DNA of 64,000 bases from CAVVEQ01 sp963802095 (GTDB lineage: Bacteria > Chloroflexota > Anaerolineae > Anaerolineales > Anaerolineaceae), in NCBI GenBank assembly GCA_963802095.1, contig CAWDHI010000001.1, positions 620,001 through 684,000 of the forward strand. Reading direction: 5' to 3'. This document shows positions 1 to 7,893 of the stretch, piece by piece; position 1 is the stretch's first letter; the number at the start of each line of letters is the position of its first letter. Position numbers and translations under genes: made by a program. The notes beneath the pieces were generated by a model that searched no databases, was not told where the DNA came from, and saw nothing but the letters and a program-made list of their open reading frames with translations.

Positions 1-933
1 GCCTCCCGCACCCTGCTGATGAATCTTGCCACCCTGGATTGGGATGAGGAAATCCTCAGTGATATGGATATTCCAATTTCGATCCTTCCAGAGATTAGAT
101 CATCTTCAGAAATGTATGGCTATGCGCATATCGATGGCACTGATATCCCCATCGCCGGTGACCTCGGGGATCAACAGGCAGCTCTTTTCGGACAGGTTTG
201 TTTTTCTCCAGGGGATGCAAAAAATACTTACGGTACCGGATGTTTCATGTTGATGAATACCGGCGAATCCCCCATTCATAGTCGTAATGGTCTGCTTACG
301 ACTGTCGGATATAAGTTGGGTGCAAGTCATCCAATATTCTGTCTTGAAGGGTCAATTGCCATCGCAGGCGCTCTTGTGCAGTGGTTGCGGGATAACCTCG
401 GTATCATTGAAAAATCAAACGATATCGAGCCATTGGCTCGGTCCGTTGAAGATAATGGCGGAATTTACTTTGTTCCAGCTTTTTCTGGTCTTTTTGCTCC
501 TTATTGGCGCAGTGATGCCCGTGGCGCGATTGTTGGGATGACCCGATATATCCACCGAGGGCACATCGCGAGGGCTGTCCTGGAAGCCACTTCGTTTCAA
601 ACTAAGGAAGTTCTCGATGCCATGAATGCGGATTCCGGTGTGACGCTCACTTCCCTAAAAGTAGATGGCGGAATGGTCATTAACGAATTGCTGATGCAAT
701 TCCAATCGGACATTCTAAATGTCCCAGTGGTTCGACCACAAATAATGGAAACAACTGCATTAGGTGCAGCGTATGCAGCTGGGCTGGCGGTTGGATACTG
801 GCGAAATCTGGATCAGTTGAGTAACAATTGGTCTAAATCATCGGAGTGGCGACCGAAAATGGATGAAATCTCCCGCCAGCGGCTTTTTGATGGTTGGAAG
901 AAAGCGGTCTCCCGCACTCTGGATTGGGTTTAA
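1..933 (+). CDS. glpK: Glycerol kinase, C-terminal part (5' truncated by window edge)
   Basis: The frame is open from base 1 and ends at 933, so only the last 310 or so codons are present; the first in-frame ATG at 19 is internal. This is the C-terminal ATPase lobe of an FGGY-family carbohydrate kinase. The opening ASRTLLMN stretch, the FSGLFAPYWRSDARG motif and the VDGGM nucleotide-binding motif match glycerol kinases closely. Glycerol kinase phosphorylates glycerol to sn-glycerol 3-phosphate in the cytoplasm for lipid synthesis or glycolysis. The L25 gene downstream has its own promoter, so glpK is probably the end of an upstream transcription unit. Another FGGY sugar kinase is possible but less likely given these motifs. 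Confidence 0.9.
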   Translation, partial: ASRTLLMNLATLDWDEEILSDMDIPISILPEIRSSSEMYGYAHIDGTDIPIAGDLGDQQAALFGQVCFSPGDAKNTYGTGCFMLMNTGESPIHSRNGLLTTVGYKLGASHPIFCLEGSIAIAGALVQWLRDNLGIIEKSNDIEPLARSVEDNGGIYFVPAFSGLFAPYWRSDARGAIVGMTRYIHRGHIARAVLEATSFQTKEVLDAMNADSGVTLTSLKVDGGMVINELLMQFQSDILNVPVVRPQIMETTALGAAYAAGLAVGYWRNLDQLSNNWSKSSEWRPKMDEISRQRLFDGWKKAVSRTLDWV

Positions 934-958
934 TACAAATTTGTTCCGGATGTTATTC

Positions 959-987
959 TTGACATTATTCCTCCGCGGATATAAAAT
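959..987 (+). promoter_or_regulatory. Sigma-70-type promoter for the L25 gene
   Basis: TTGACA at 959-964 and TAAAAT at 982-987 are separated by exactly 17 bases, 26 bases after the glpK stop codon. Transcription would begin near 994, right at the start of the hairpin-rich leader of the L25 gene. Confidence 0.75.
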
Positions 988-993
988 TCTTTT

Positions 994-1080
994 TCGTGCC
1001 GCGGGCACGGATATTTTTTGGCGGTTCTGCCGCATTTCGTAGAGTGAAGGTAACCCATCAGGGTGAGAGGCACTCGAAGG
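994..1080 (+). promoter_or_regulatory. Structured 5' leader of the L25 gene
   Basis: The predicted transcript starts with a compact hairpin, CGTGCC-GCG-GGCACG at 995-1009, followed within three bases by a TTTTTT run at about 1014, which resembles a small attenuator. A GCGG/CCGC hairpin follows near 1021-1033. A GAGTG/CACTC stem at about 1041-1074 encloses ACCC-atca-GGGT. The ribosome-binding site lies just after. Whether it regulates is unknown; I do not recognise a named riboswitch or ribosomal-protein leader. Confidence 0.4.
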
Positions 1081-1088
1081 AAGGTAAT

Positions 1089-1736
1089 ATGGAAAAAGTT
1101 GTTATCAATGCAATCCCCCGGACGATCAGGGGTAAACAAGTTGGGGTTTTACGAAGAGAAGGTAAACTCCCAGCTGTAATGTATGGACATCATTTTGAGT
1201 CCACACCAATTACCTTGGAGCTCAGAGAAGCATCCAAAATCCTCAGCTCGGTAACTTCCAGCAGCATTATCACGATTGCGCTGGAAGGTAAAGAGTACGC
1301 TACGCTGGTTCGCGAAAAACAGAAGGATTATCTCCGTAATTCTCTAAAACATGTCGATTTTCAGGTGGTTTCACTCACCGAAAAAATCCGCACCAAAGTT
1401 GCCATCGAGCTCGTTGGTATAGCTCCCGCAGTTAAAGATTTCAACGGTGTGCTTGTAACCGGATTGAACGAGATCGAGGTTGAATCGCTACCCCAGGATT
1501 TGCCCGATCGAATCGTTGTGGACATGGCTGGCCTCTCCAAAATAGGAGATGCATATTATGTGAAGGATATTGTCCTATCTGAAAAGGTGGCCATTCTCCA
1601 GGATGGACAGGAATTGATCGTTCACGTAACCCACCCGGCAGTGGACGAGGTAGTTGTTGAGGAAGCTGTTGCAGGACTTGAAGAACCAGAAGTGATCGAG
1701 AAGGGTAAAAAGGAAGAGGAATTACCCGAAGAATAA
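1089..1736 (+). CDS. rplY: 50S ribosomal protein L25 (general stress protein Ctc form)
   Basis: This 215-residue protein has the two-domain Ctc layout: an N-terminal 5S-rRNA-binding L25 domain (about residues 1-90, with the RGKQVGVLRREGKLPAVMYG segment typical of the family) and a C-terminal beta domain (about 95-185). It ends in an acidic and lysine-rich tail. It binds 5S rRNA in the large subunit. The ATG at 1089 is chosen because GAAGGAAGG lies immediately upstream; the frame opens earlier at 996 but that stretch is the structured leader. It is a single-gene transcription unit with its own promoter and terminator. Confidence 0.93.
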   Translation: MEKVVINAIPRTIRGKQVGVLRREGKLPAVMYGHHFESTPITLELREASKILSSVTSSSIITIALEGKEYATLVREKQKDYLRNSLKHVDFQVVSLTEKIRTKVAIELVGIAPAVKDFNGVLVTGLNEIEVESLPQDLPDRIVVDMAGLSKIGDAYYVKDIVLSEKVAILQDGQELIVHVTHPAVDEVVVEEAVAGLEEPEVIEKGKKEEELPEE

Positions 1737-1761
1737 TAGGGATCTCATTCGGATCGAATTC

Positions 1762-1795
1762 GAGCTGTCATTAATCGTGGCAGCTCATTTTTTTT
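1762..1795 (+). terminator. Rho-independent terminator after L25
   Basis: The stem GAGCTGTC/GGCAGCTC (8 pairs, one G:U) at 1762-1786 is followed by an almost pure T run to 1795, 25 bases after the L25 stop codon. Confidence 0.85.
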
Positions 1796-1881
1796 ATGAA
1801 TTAAAGGGTCAAGGTAATTTGCTTATTACCTGAAGTTAGTAATATCAAGATTGATAACGATTAGTTTCTTCCCGTTGGATC

Positions 1882-2457
1882 TCAATCAAAAAGTAGGTCT
1901 AATACTCGGGTTAATATTCTTGCTGTAATTCCCCACACGAGTTCCCCCTCATATTCTTGGTAAAAAATAACTTTTTCGATTGAATTATTTGAACGCATGT
2001 AATCCCGTTCTTCGTAATTCCTTTTGTCTGCCAACCAATTCAAAGGTATCGAAAAAACCTTATCCACTTCTTCCACAGCGATTTTTATCTTGTGGGGATA
2101 TTCAAGTAATCCGACTACTGGAGTAATCAGATAATTGCTGATGGAAGCAAATGGATTCATCCGACCCAGAATTTTTATTAGTTCGGGTGATATGCCGATC
2201 TCTTCTTCAGTTTCTCTCAATGCGGTAGCTTCCAGATCTTTATCCAACCATTCAAAAGATCCCCCCGGGAAGGAAACCTGTCCTTTGTGATCCTGTACGG
2301 TTTGGCTTCGGCGCGTAAATAAAACGTTCCACGATTCATTCCTGAGGAATAAAGGAATCAGCACCGCAGCCTTTATGCGGTGATCATCCTTGATCTCAGC
2401 CATCTCTTCAACCTTGGAAAGTTTTTGAATAATATCCTGTTCTGTTAATGTGTTCAT
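1882..2457 (-). CDS. NUDIX hydrolase, CoA pyrophosphatase (NudL-like)
   Basis: This 191-residue protein carries a Nudix box of the CoA diphosphatase type: FPGG, then a spacing one residue longer than the general box, then LRETEEEIGI with the RE..EE metal-binding core. Length and spacing match Escherichia coli NudL/YeaB (192 residues). Members hydrolyse CoA and oxidised CoA to phosphopantetheine and 3',5'-ADP. It is the last gene of the minus-strand operon running from iscS, 23 bases after trmI. Substrate specificity is inferred from box spacing, so another dinucleotide substrate remains possible. Confidence 0.8.
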   Translation of the reverse strand: MNTLTEQDIIQKLSKVEEMAEIKDDHRIKAAVLIPLFLRNESWNVLFTRRSQTVQDHKGQVSFPGGSFEWLDKDLEATALRETEEEIGISPELIKILGRMNPFASISNYLITPVVGLLEYPHKIKIAVEEVDKVFSIPLNWLADKRNYEERDYMRSNNSIEKVIFYQEYEGELVWGITARILTRVLDLLFD

Positions 2458-2480
2458 CGATTTGGATACACCATTTGCAT

Positions 2481-3347
2481 TTATTCCCCCACTTCTCCTT
2501 CCTCGCTTTCACCAGGCTCATCATTTACATCCTCGGAGGATTCATCAGAATCATCAATCGGAGCAAGGAAAGGTCGGGCAAAGATAAGAAAACCGGTGTG
2601 AGCCACCATTCTATCTACAGGCCTGAACCGTTCCGGTTCAGGTTTGTAATACCTGATAAAAATCTCAACAACTTCAATAAATGAAAAATAATGGTGGCGA
2701 AGTTCGGGTAATAATCGGATTACTTGGTTCATGGTGGGAAGAATGGTCCCAAAGAATCCTCCAGGTTTTAGGGCAGATTTTACTTGATCAAGATAATCGT
2801 AAGGGTTGGGAACGTCCAGAAAAAGAGCGTCGACCCCGGTTTCATCAAAACCGTCCGATATATTTCGGATTTTAAAAGTGACTCTTTCAGCCAGGCCGAA
2901 CCTTTCGAGGTTCTTTATTGCCGTATTCTGTTGATCTTCCCGGTAATCATAAGAAAATATCTGCCCAGTACTTCCCACAGAATACGCAAACGCAGTGGTC
3001 AATCCCCCAGATCCAGTCCCAGCCTCAATAATCCTCGCGCCAGGCCCCACCCCAAGTGTGATCATAATGAACCCGATATCTTTCGGGTACATTATTTGTG
3101 TGGATCGGGGAATACCACGAATAAGGTCGGCTAGGGATGGTTGGAGCAAATAAAATGGATTCCCTTTATGGCTGGAAGTTTTCGTTCCCCATGGCTTCCC
3201 GATTAAATCATTATGTTTGATAACTCCCCGGTGCGTGTGCAGTACAGCGTCTTTTTGAAGTTGAATGATAATGTGTTTGTAACCAACTCCCACCAACTCC
3301 ACCAGGTCACCTTCACTTGCCTCAGTGTTCGAGTTTTGCCATTTCAT
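2481..3347 (-). CDS. trmI: tRNA (adenine-58-N1)-methyltransferase TrmI
   Basis: A 288-residue class I SAM-dependent methyltransferase. An N-terminal beta domain (about residues 1-75) is followed by a Rossmann fold with the SAM loop IIEAGTGSGGLT near 105-120 and a VDALFLDVPNPYDY catalytic region, as in TrmI/TRM61. The enzyme makes m1A58 in the T-loop of tRNA and normally works as a homotetramer. A strongly acidic tail (about the last 25 residues, rich in D, E and S) is unusual and probably disordered. The start codon overlaps the stop of the S9 peptidase gene by four bases (ATGA), so translation is probably coupled. Confidence 0.9.
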   Translation of the reverse strand: MKWQNSNTEASEGDLVELVGVGYKHIIIQLQKDAVLHTHRGVIKHNDLIGKPWGTKTSSHKGNPFYLLQPSLADLIRGIPRSTQIMYPKDIGFIMITLGVGPGARIIEAGTGSGGLTTAFAYSVGSTGQIFSYDYREDQQNTAIKNLERFGLAERVTFKIRNISDGFDETGVDALFLDVPNPYDYLDQVKSALKPGGFFGTILPTMNQVIRLLPELRHHYFSFIEVVEIFIRYYKPEPERFRPVDRMVAHTGFLIFARPFLAPIDDSDESSEDVNDEPGESEEGEVGE

Positions 3348-5260
3348 TCTGGTTTGCCTGGCTTTAATTTTTCGATAAAAAAGTTGGTGATGGCCTCATA
3401 GCAGCGAACCCGGTTTTGAAACTTAAGGATGTCATGTCCTTCATCTTCGAAAAGTAAGATCCTAACATCCTTGCCTTGTGCTTTAAGGCTTTCCACCAGA
3501 TCGATCGATTCTTGGGCCACAACTCTGGGATCATGCCTACCTTGAATCACCAACATCGGGCACGTCATGTTTCCAAGGTGAGTTTTCGGAGACCGGTCGA
3601 TCAAGAATTCTTTATCCAAAACTGGATCACCCAGAATATCTTTCATTACTGGTTTCCATGATTCCGGGATCCTTTCCAAAAATGTGAAAAGGTCATACGG
3701 GCCGAACATATCAACGGCTGCTTTCCATAAATTCGGGTGTCTTCCTGCGAGGGTGAGGGTCATGTAACCACCATAAGACCTTCCAACAACACACGCTCGC
3801 TTTACGTCTATCCTTGAATCTTTTGAAAGCACTTTCATAGCATGTATATGGTCCAGTCTGTCATTTCCACCCCAATCGAGATCCACCATTTTTGAATATT
3901 TGAGACCATATCCGGTACTGCCTCTCACATTGGGGACAAAAACCGCGAAACCACTTAGGGTTAAATACTGGATCAACGGCATGGAAAACCAGGCAAAATC
4001 TGGTCTTTCCTGCCCCTGTGGTCCACCATGGATGTAATAGACCAACGGACGAGCACCTTTAAATTCCAAGTCGGGAGCAGGCCGGTAGAGGCGGGCAGAA
4101 ACGCGCAAGTTATCGTACGATTCAAAAGTGGCATCCTCACCAGCTGAAAGATGCTCCTCTGGTATTCCTAAAACTTGTTCATTGGTTTTACGTGATAATC
4201 CATCGCCATCTTTTCTATCAAGTACGTAAATTTGGGTTGGTTTTTTTGCTGAAGAGAAACTGAGAACCACCCGATCCTTCGATTCATCGTAAGAAAATGA
4301 CTCCAACATGCCATCATTTAGTGGTTTTTTTCCGCAAATTATTTTTTCAACATTGAGGGAGTTAGATTGTTCCTCCCATTTCGCCTGGTAAAGCCATGAA
4401 GCTCCATCAATGTTGAAGCGAAGGAAAAAGCGATTATTGGAAAGACTGGAGATGCTTTCCAATTCGCCGAAACCTGTATGTTTTAATCCTTTGATCTTTA
4501 CTTCTTTGATCGGTTTTCTTGTTTTCAACTTTAAGTACCCGATGCTATAGGTATCGGAGAAAACAGCAGAGGCGATCAATAACCCTCTTTCATCCTTGGT
4601 GAATGCCACGCTGTTGATCGAAGTCAATTCAACTCTCTTACCTGGTACCCGGTCATCGAAAGGAGTACCCAATATAGTTTCCGCGACTTTTTCGTCAGGT
4701 CTACAAATACGAAGAACCGTATCTCCCATGCTAAAGGCTTCAACTATCGCAACCTTGTCATGGTTTTCAGTATGGCATACGGGTGCAACAAAGCCGCTCG
4801 ATCGTAAAAGTGGTACAACGCTGTTTTTTTCCAAATCTACCTGGTATGCGGTGGTCTCCGGTTTATCCTGAGACTCGTTACCGAAGTAAAGGATGTTTTT
4901 TTTGCGGTCGACCGCTGTCAAATGACAACGGTAATCCTTAAACCTGCTATTCATTATAGGTTCAGGGAACCCACCTGACATGGGAATCAAAGCAGGTTGG
5001 TATTTTTCATCTCCGTCCTGGTCAAGCATTACCAGTATCTTCCTAATTTTTGGTAGAACAACGAACGGATATCCATCGATTAAGTGAGGGTTGTGCATCG
5101 CTATATCAGGTGGGATCAATGGTTGGGGTACGCCACCGCCAATTTTCATTCGGAAAAGGCTGATATGCCCGCTGAGGTTGGATTGAAAATAGATCCATTT
5201 TCCTTCCAACTGGGGTTGCAAGAATAATCGAGCGGAAAGGATTGACTCAATTTTGACCAT
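3344..5260 (-). CDS. S9 family prolyl oligopeptidase-like serine peptidase
   Basis: This 638-residue protein has an N-terminal beta-propeller (about 1-370, TolB/WD40-like repeats) and a C-terminal alpha/beta-hydrolase peptidase. The triad can be placed at Ser495 in GRSYGGYM, Asp577 in GRHDPR and His609 in DEGHD, with an oxyanion YIHGGPQG motif further upstream. This is the arrangement of acylaminoacyl-peptidase and dipeptidyl-peptidase S9 enzymes. No signal peptide is visible, so it should be cytoplasmic and degrade short peptides. GGGAGAG precedes the ATG. It lies in the minus-strand operon with the next gene overlapping by four bases. Confidence 0.88.
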   Translation of the reverse strand: MVKIESILSARLFLQPQLEGKWIYFQSNLSGHISLFRMKIGGGVPQPLIPPDIAMHNPHLIDGYPFVVLPKIRKILVMLDQDGDEKYQPALIPMSGGFPEPIMNSRFKDYRCHLTAVDRKKNILYFGNESQDKPETTAYQVDLEKNSVVPLLRSSGFVAPVCHTENHDKVAIVEAFSMGDTVLRICRPDEKVAETILGTPFDDRVPGKRVELTSINSVAFTKDERGLLIASAVFSDTYSIGYLKLKTRKPIKEVKIKGLKHTGFGELESISSLSNNRFFLRFNIDGASWLYQAKWEEQSNSLNVEKIICGKKPLNDGMLESFSYDESKDRVVLSFSSAKKPTQIYVLDRKDGDGLSRKTNEQVLGIPEEHLSAGEDATFESYDNLRVSARLYRPAPDLEFKGARPLVYYIHGGPQGQERPDFAWFSMPLIQYLTLSGFAVFVPNVRGSTGYGLKYSKMVDLDWGGNDRLDHIHAMKVLSKDSRIDVKRACVVGRSYGGYMTLTLAGRHPNLWKAAVDMFGPYDLFTFLERIPESWKPVMKDILGDPVLDKEFLIDRSPKTHLGNMTCPMLVIQGRHDPRVVAQESIDLVESLKAQGKDVRILLFEDEGHDILKFQNRVRCYEAITNFFIEKLKPGKPE

Positions 5261-5269
5261 GTTCTCTCC

Positions 5270-5539
5270 CTATTTTTTTTCTGAATTTATCAAACTGAGC
5301 CAGTAACCTAGCCCAAGGAATAAAAAGCTGAATATACTTGCCATCGCCAGGTGAAGTGGGCCCACACTTAGAAAAGTCCAGTCCATTTTTTCAGCAATAT
5401 ATTGCCCCAACCAGAAACCGATCCAACTGAATGTGAGATAAAAGACAAAACGCCCCAAGTTTCCCCCCCTCCACAAGTGAAATGCAGCACCGTATAAGGT
5501 CGCAAAAAAACATCCGAAAAGAAAAGAAGGTAAAGTCAT
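5270..5539 (-). CDS. Small integral membrane protein of unknown function
   Basis: An 89-residue protein with three hydrophobic segments, at about residues 4-21, 29-48 and 62-83, and a short charged C-terminus. It lies 9 bases from mnmA and 9 bases from the S9 peptidase gene in the same direction, with GAGG before the ATG, so it is almost certainly translated as part of the operon. I do not recognise the family; nothing in the sequence points to an enzyme. Confidence 0.75.
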   Translation of the reverse strand: MTLPSFLFGCFFATLYGAAFHLWRGGNLGRFVFYLTFSWIGFWLGQYIAEKMDWTFLSVGPLHLAMASIFSFLFLGLGYWLSLINSEKK

Positions 5540-5548
5540 TTTTTATCC

Positions 5549-6625
5549 TCATGCAATATTTGTAATAAATCCGCTACCGAGTACATACTCTCCTTGATAG
5601 AAAACCGCCAATTGCCCGGGAGTTATATTGTAAATTGGCTCACAGGATTCAACAAAAGCCTGTTCCTTTTCCTCTTCCAGTTTAATTTTTGATGGATAAC
5701 TTCTAGACCTGTACCGAACCATTATTTCTGCGTTTAATTCATTTTCTTTCATGGGATTGATCCAATTTATATCCCGAACCGTGAACCTGGTTCTCTCCAA
5801 CCCCTCGATCTCGGAAACAATAAGTTGGTTTTTTTGAAGATCTTTTTTTAAGACGTAGAATGGCTTATCACCCGCAATCCGGATCCCTTTTCTTTGACCA
5901 ATAGTGTAGTTGGCCAATCCCTCATGCTTTCCGATTGGTTTTCCTGCCGAGTTCACGATCTCCCCGGGTTGAAATCGATCCGGAATATGTTTTTTTAGGA
6001 ATCCTGATACGCCGACCCCTGAAAAACATAAGTCCTGGCTATCGGATTTTTGACTAACAGGGAGGTCCAGGCTGGCTGCTTTCATTCTCGTTTCAGTTTT
6101 GTCCCAATCGCCAAGCGGCAATAGGGTTTGGGAAAGATCGTTTTGCGTCAGTCGGGAAAGGACATAGGATTGATCTTTTCGCGCGTCTGATCCCTTCATC
6201 AAATTGAAGGTTTTCTCCTTATTACTAATGCGTGCGTAATGCCCGGTAGCAAAATACTCCAAACCCATGTTTTCTGCTCTTTTTTTGAGGAATCCCCACC
6301 TGATCCACTTATTGCAAACCACGCATGGATTGGGAGTCTCCCCTTCCCTGTAACTCTCTAGGAAGTAATTGACAACGGTTTTTCGGAATTCCTCCCTGGC
6401 ATCAATCACAAAAAATGGGATACCCAGTTTTCTGGCAACTTTCCTGGCAAGACTAATGGAATCCGGAGAACAACAACGGTTATCATCTTCGGATTCTTCA
6501 TCAACCCAAAGCCGGAGCATCAATCCTGTAACTTCATACCCCTGTTCCAACAACAAAGCTGCCGCAACAGCACTGTCCACCCCCCCGCTCAATCCAACCG
6601 CCACCGTTCCCAACCCCGAGGACAT
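5549..6625 (-). CDS. mnmA: tRNA-specific 2-thiouridylase MnmA
   Basis: A 358-residue ATP-pyrophosphatase. The PP-loop GLSGGVDSA lies at about residues 11-19. The catalytic cysteine pair is Cys101 (NPCVVC) and a second Cys in QDLCFSG near residue 200, and IGQRKG marks the central domain. MnmA activates U34 of tRNA-Lys, -Glu and -Gln with ATP and inserts sulfur to give s2U. The sulfur donor chain begins with a cysteine desulfurase, and that gene lies immediately upstream, 10 bases away, giving a clear functional pair. A start further in (MnmA proteins often start just before the PP-loop) would change only a few residues. Confidence 0.95.
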   Translation of the reverse strand: MSSGLGTVAVGLSGGVDSAVAAALLLEQGYEVTGLMLRLWVDEESEDDNRCCSPDSISLARKVARKLGIPFFVIDAREEFRKTVVNYFLESYREGETPNPCVVCNKWIRWGFLKKRAENMGLEYFATGHYARISNKEKTFNLMKGSDARKDQSYVLSRLTQNDLSQTLLPLGDWDKTETRMKAASLDLPVSQKSDSQDLCFSGVGVSGFLKKHIPDRFQPGEIVNSAGKPIGKHEGLANYTIGQRKGIRIAGDKPFYVLKKDLQKNQLIVSEIEGLERTRFTVRDINWINPMKENELNAEIMVRYRSRSYPSKIKLEEEKEQAFVESCEPIYNITPGQLAVFYQGEYVLGSGFITNIA

Positions 6626-6635
6626 TGCTGTTGCC

Positions 6636-7784
6636 CTATTGCCTCAAGGAATGAATCAAACCGGGAAGTATATCCAATAATTTCTGAATTTCTACCAAGG
6701 TAGTATTTCTTCCCAGGGTAATCCGCAGAGATCCGGAAGCCCAATCCGAAGTTAATCCGAGGTTGATCAATACCTCCGATGGTTTGGGGTCTCCCACCTT
6801 GCAAGCTGACCCGGAAGAACACGCAAATCCGTGCTGATCCAACACCATAAGGAGTGCATTACCGTCGATATTTTTGAATACAAAGCTTGCGTGATTCGGC
6901 AAGCGTTCTTTAGGGTGGCCAGTCAATTTTGAATCGGGAATAGCGGTGATAACCCCTTCAATTAAATAATCTCTGAGCGTTGTGACCTTATTGATATTTT
7001 CGGCGAGATTCTTGTTCGTCTGTCTTAGTGCTTCTGCGAGTCCAACTATATACGGAATGTTGTGGGTGCCAGCTCGCAAAGCCCGTTCCTGTTTCCCTCC
7101 AGTTTGCAAGGGTAGTAAAGCCAAACCTTCACGAATGAATAACGCTCCCACTCCTTTGGGACCATAGAATTTATGCGCTCCGATTGAAAGCAGATCGATT
7201 CCTGATCGTTTTATGTTCAAGGGTATATGCGCAGCAGCCTGGACTGCGTCAGTATGGAAAGGTATTTCCACTTCGCGGCAAATTTCTGATATTTCCACGA
7301 CCGGATTCATGGTGCCTATCTCGTTATTTGCATAAATAATTGACACAACCGCTGTACTCTTATTTATCAGCCGTTTTAGTTCTCTGGGGATTACCTTTCC
7401 AAATTCATCCACCGGGATAAATTCAACACTAAAACCAAAATCATCCCTCAACTGGCGAGCTGTTTCATGCACGGCAGGGTGCTCAACCGGGCTGATCAAG
7501 ATCCGATTCGCTCCGGTCATCTTGCGGCGCATGAAAGCAACTCCCCGAATAGCGAGGTTATCCGATTCTGAACCTCCACTTGTGAAAATAATCTCATCTG
7601 GATCACAATAAAGCGATGCCGCTACGGATTCCCGGGCGTCTTCAAGCGCGTATTCTGCTTTTTGACCCCATGTATGGATTGATGAGGAATTTCCAAATTC
7701 CTCCGAGAAATAGGGTGTCATTTTTTGCAGAACGATCGGGTCAAGCGGTGTCGTCGCCGCGTAGTCTAGATAAATTCGGTCCAT
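6636..7784 (-). CDS. iscS: Cysteine desulfurase (IscS/NifS family)
   Basis: This 382-residue PLP enzyme begins with DRIYLDYAATTPL. It carries the PLP lysine in GAHKFYGPKG and the catalytic cysteine loop ACSSGSACKVGD, which is the long-loop, group I (IscS/NifS) type. It converts cysteine to alanine and an enzyme-bound persulfide, supplying sulfur for tRNA thiolation and Fe-S clusters. It is the first gene of the minus-strand operon and directly precedes mnmA, so tRNA 2-thiolation is the obvious local use. No IscU or regulator gene adjoins it. Confidence 0.93.
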   Translation of the reverse strand: MDRIYLDYAATTPLDPIVLQKMTPYFSEEFGNSSSIHTWGQKAEYALEDARESVAASLYCDPDEIIFTSGGSESDNLAIRGVAFMRRKMTGANRILISPVEHPAVHETARQLRDDFGFSVEFIPVDEFGKVIPRELKRLINKSTAVVSIIYANNEIGTMNPVVEISEICREVEIPFHTDAVQAAAHIPLNIKRSGIDLLSIGAHKFYGPKGVGALFIREGLALLPLQTGGKQERALRAGTHNIPYIVGLAEALRQTNKNLAENINKVTTLRDYLIEGVITAIPDSKLTGHPKERLPNHASFVFKNIDGNALLMVLDQHGFACSSGSACKVGDPKPSEVLINLGLTSDWASGSLRITLGRNTTLVEIQKLLDILPGLIHSLRQ

Positions 7785-7808
7785 TTTTTCTTCTTTCTGC
7801 AGAAATGC

Positions 7809-7860
7809 ATTATAACGGAAGCGTGACTCATTCGTTCGGCGGGTTGTCCCTTGTTATAAT
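7809..7860. promoter_or_regulatory. Divergent promoter region between iscS and the phosphohexomutase gene
   Basis: Two perfect TATAAT hexamers point outwards: on the minus strand at 7814-7809 (toward iscS, 25 bases before its start codon) and on the plus strand at 7855-7860 (toward the mutase, with the ribosome-binding site at 7884). Neither has a good -35 box at 16-18 bases, so only the -10 elements are well supported. Confidence 0.5.
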
Positions 7861-7893
7861 TATGCCGATCCGATAAGTTGGTTGGAGGATATT

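Noticed and set aside
996..1088. Extra 31 codons upstream of the L25 ATG
   Set aside because: The stretch holds the structured leader and the clear ribosome-binding site is at the ATG at 1089.
1812..1831. AGGTAAT/ATTACCT hairpin between L25 and the NUDIX gene as terminator
   Set aside because: No T run after it on either strand.
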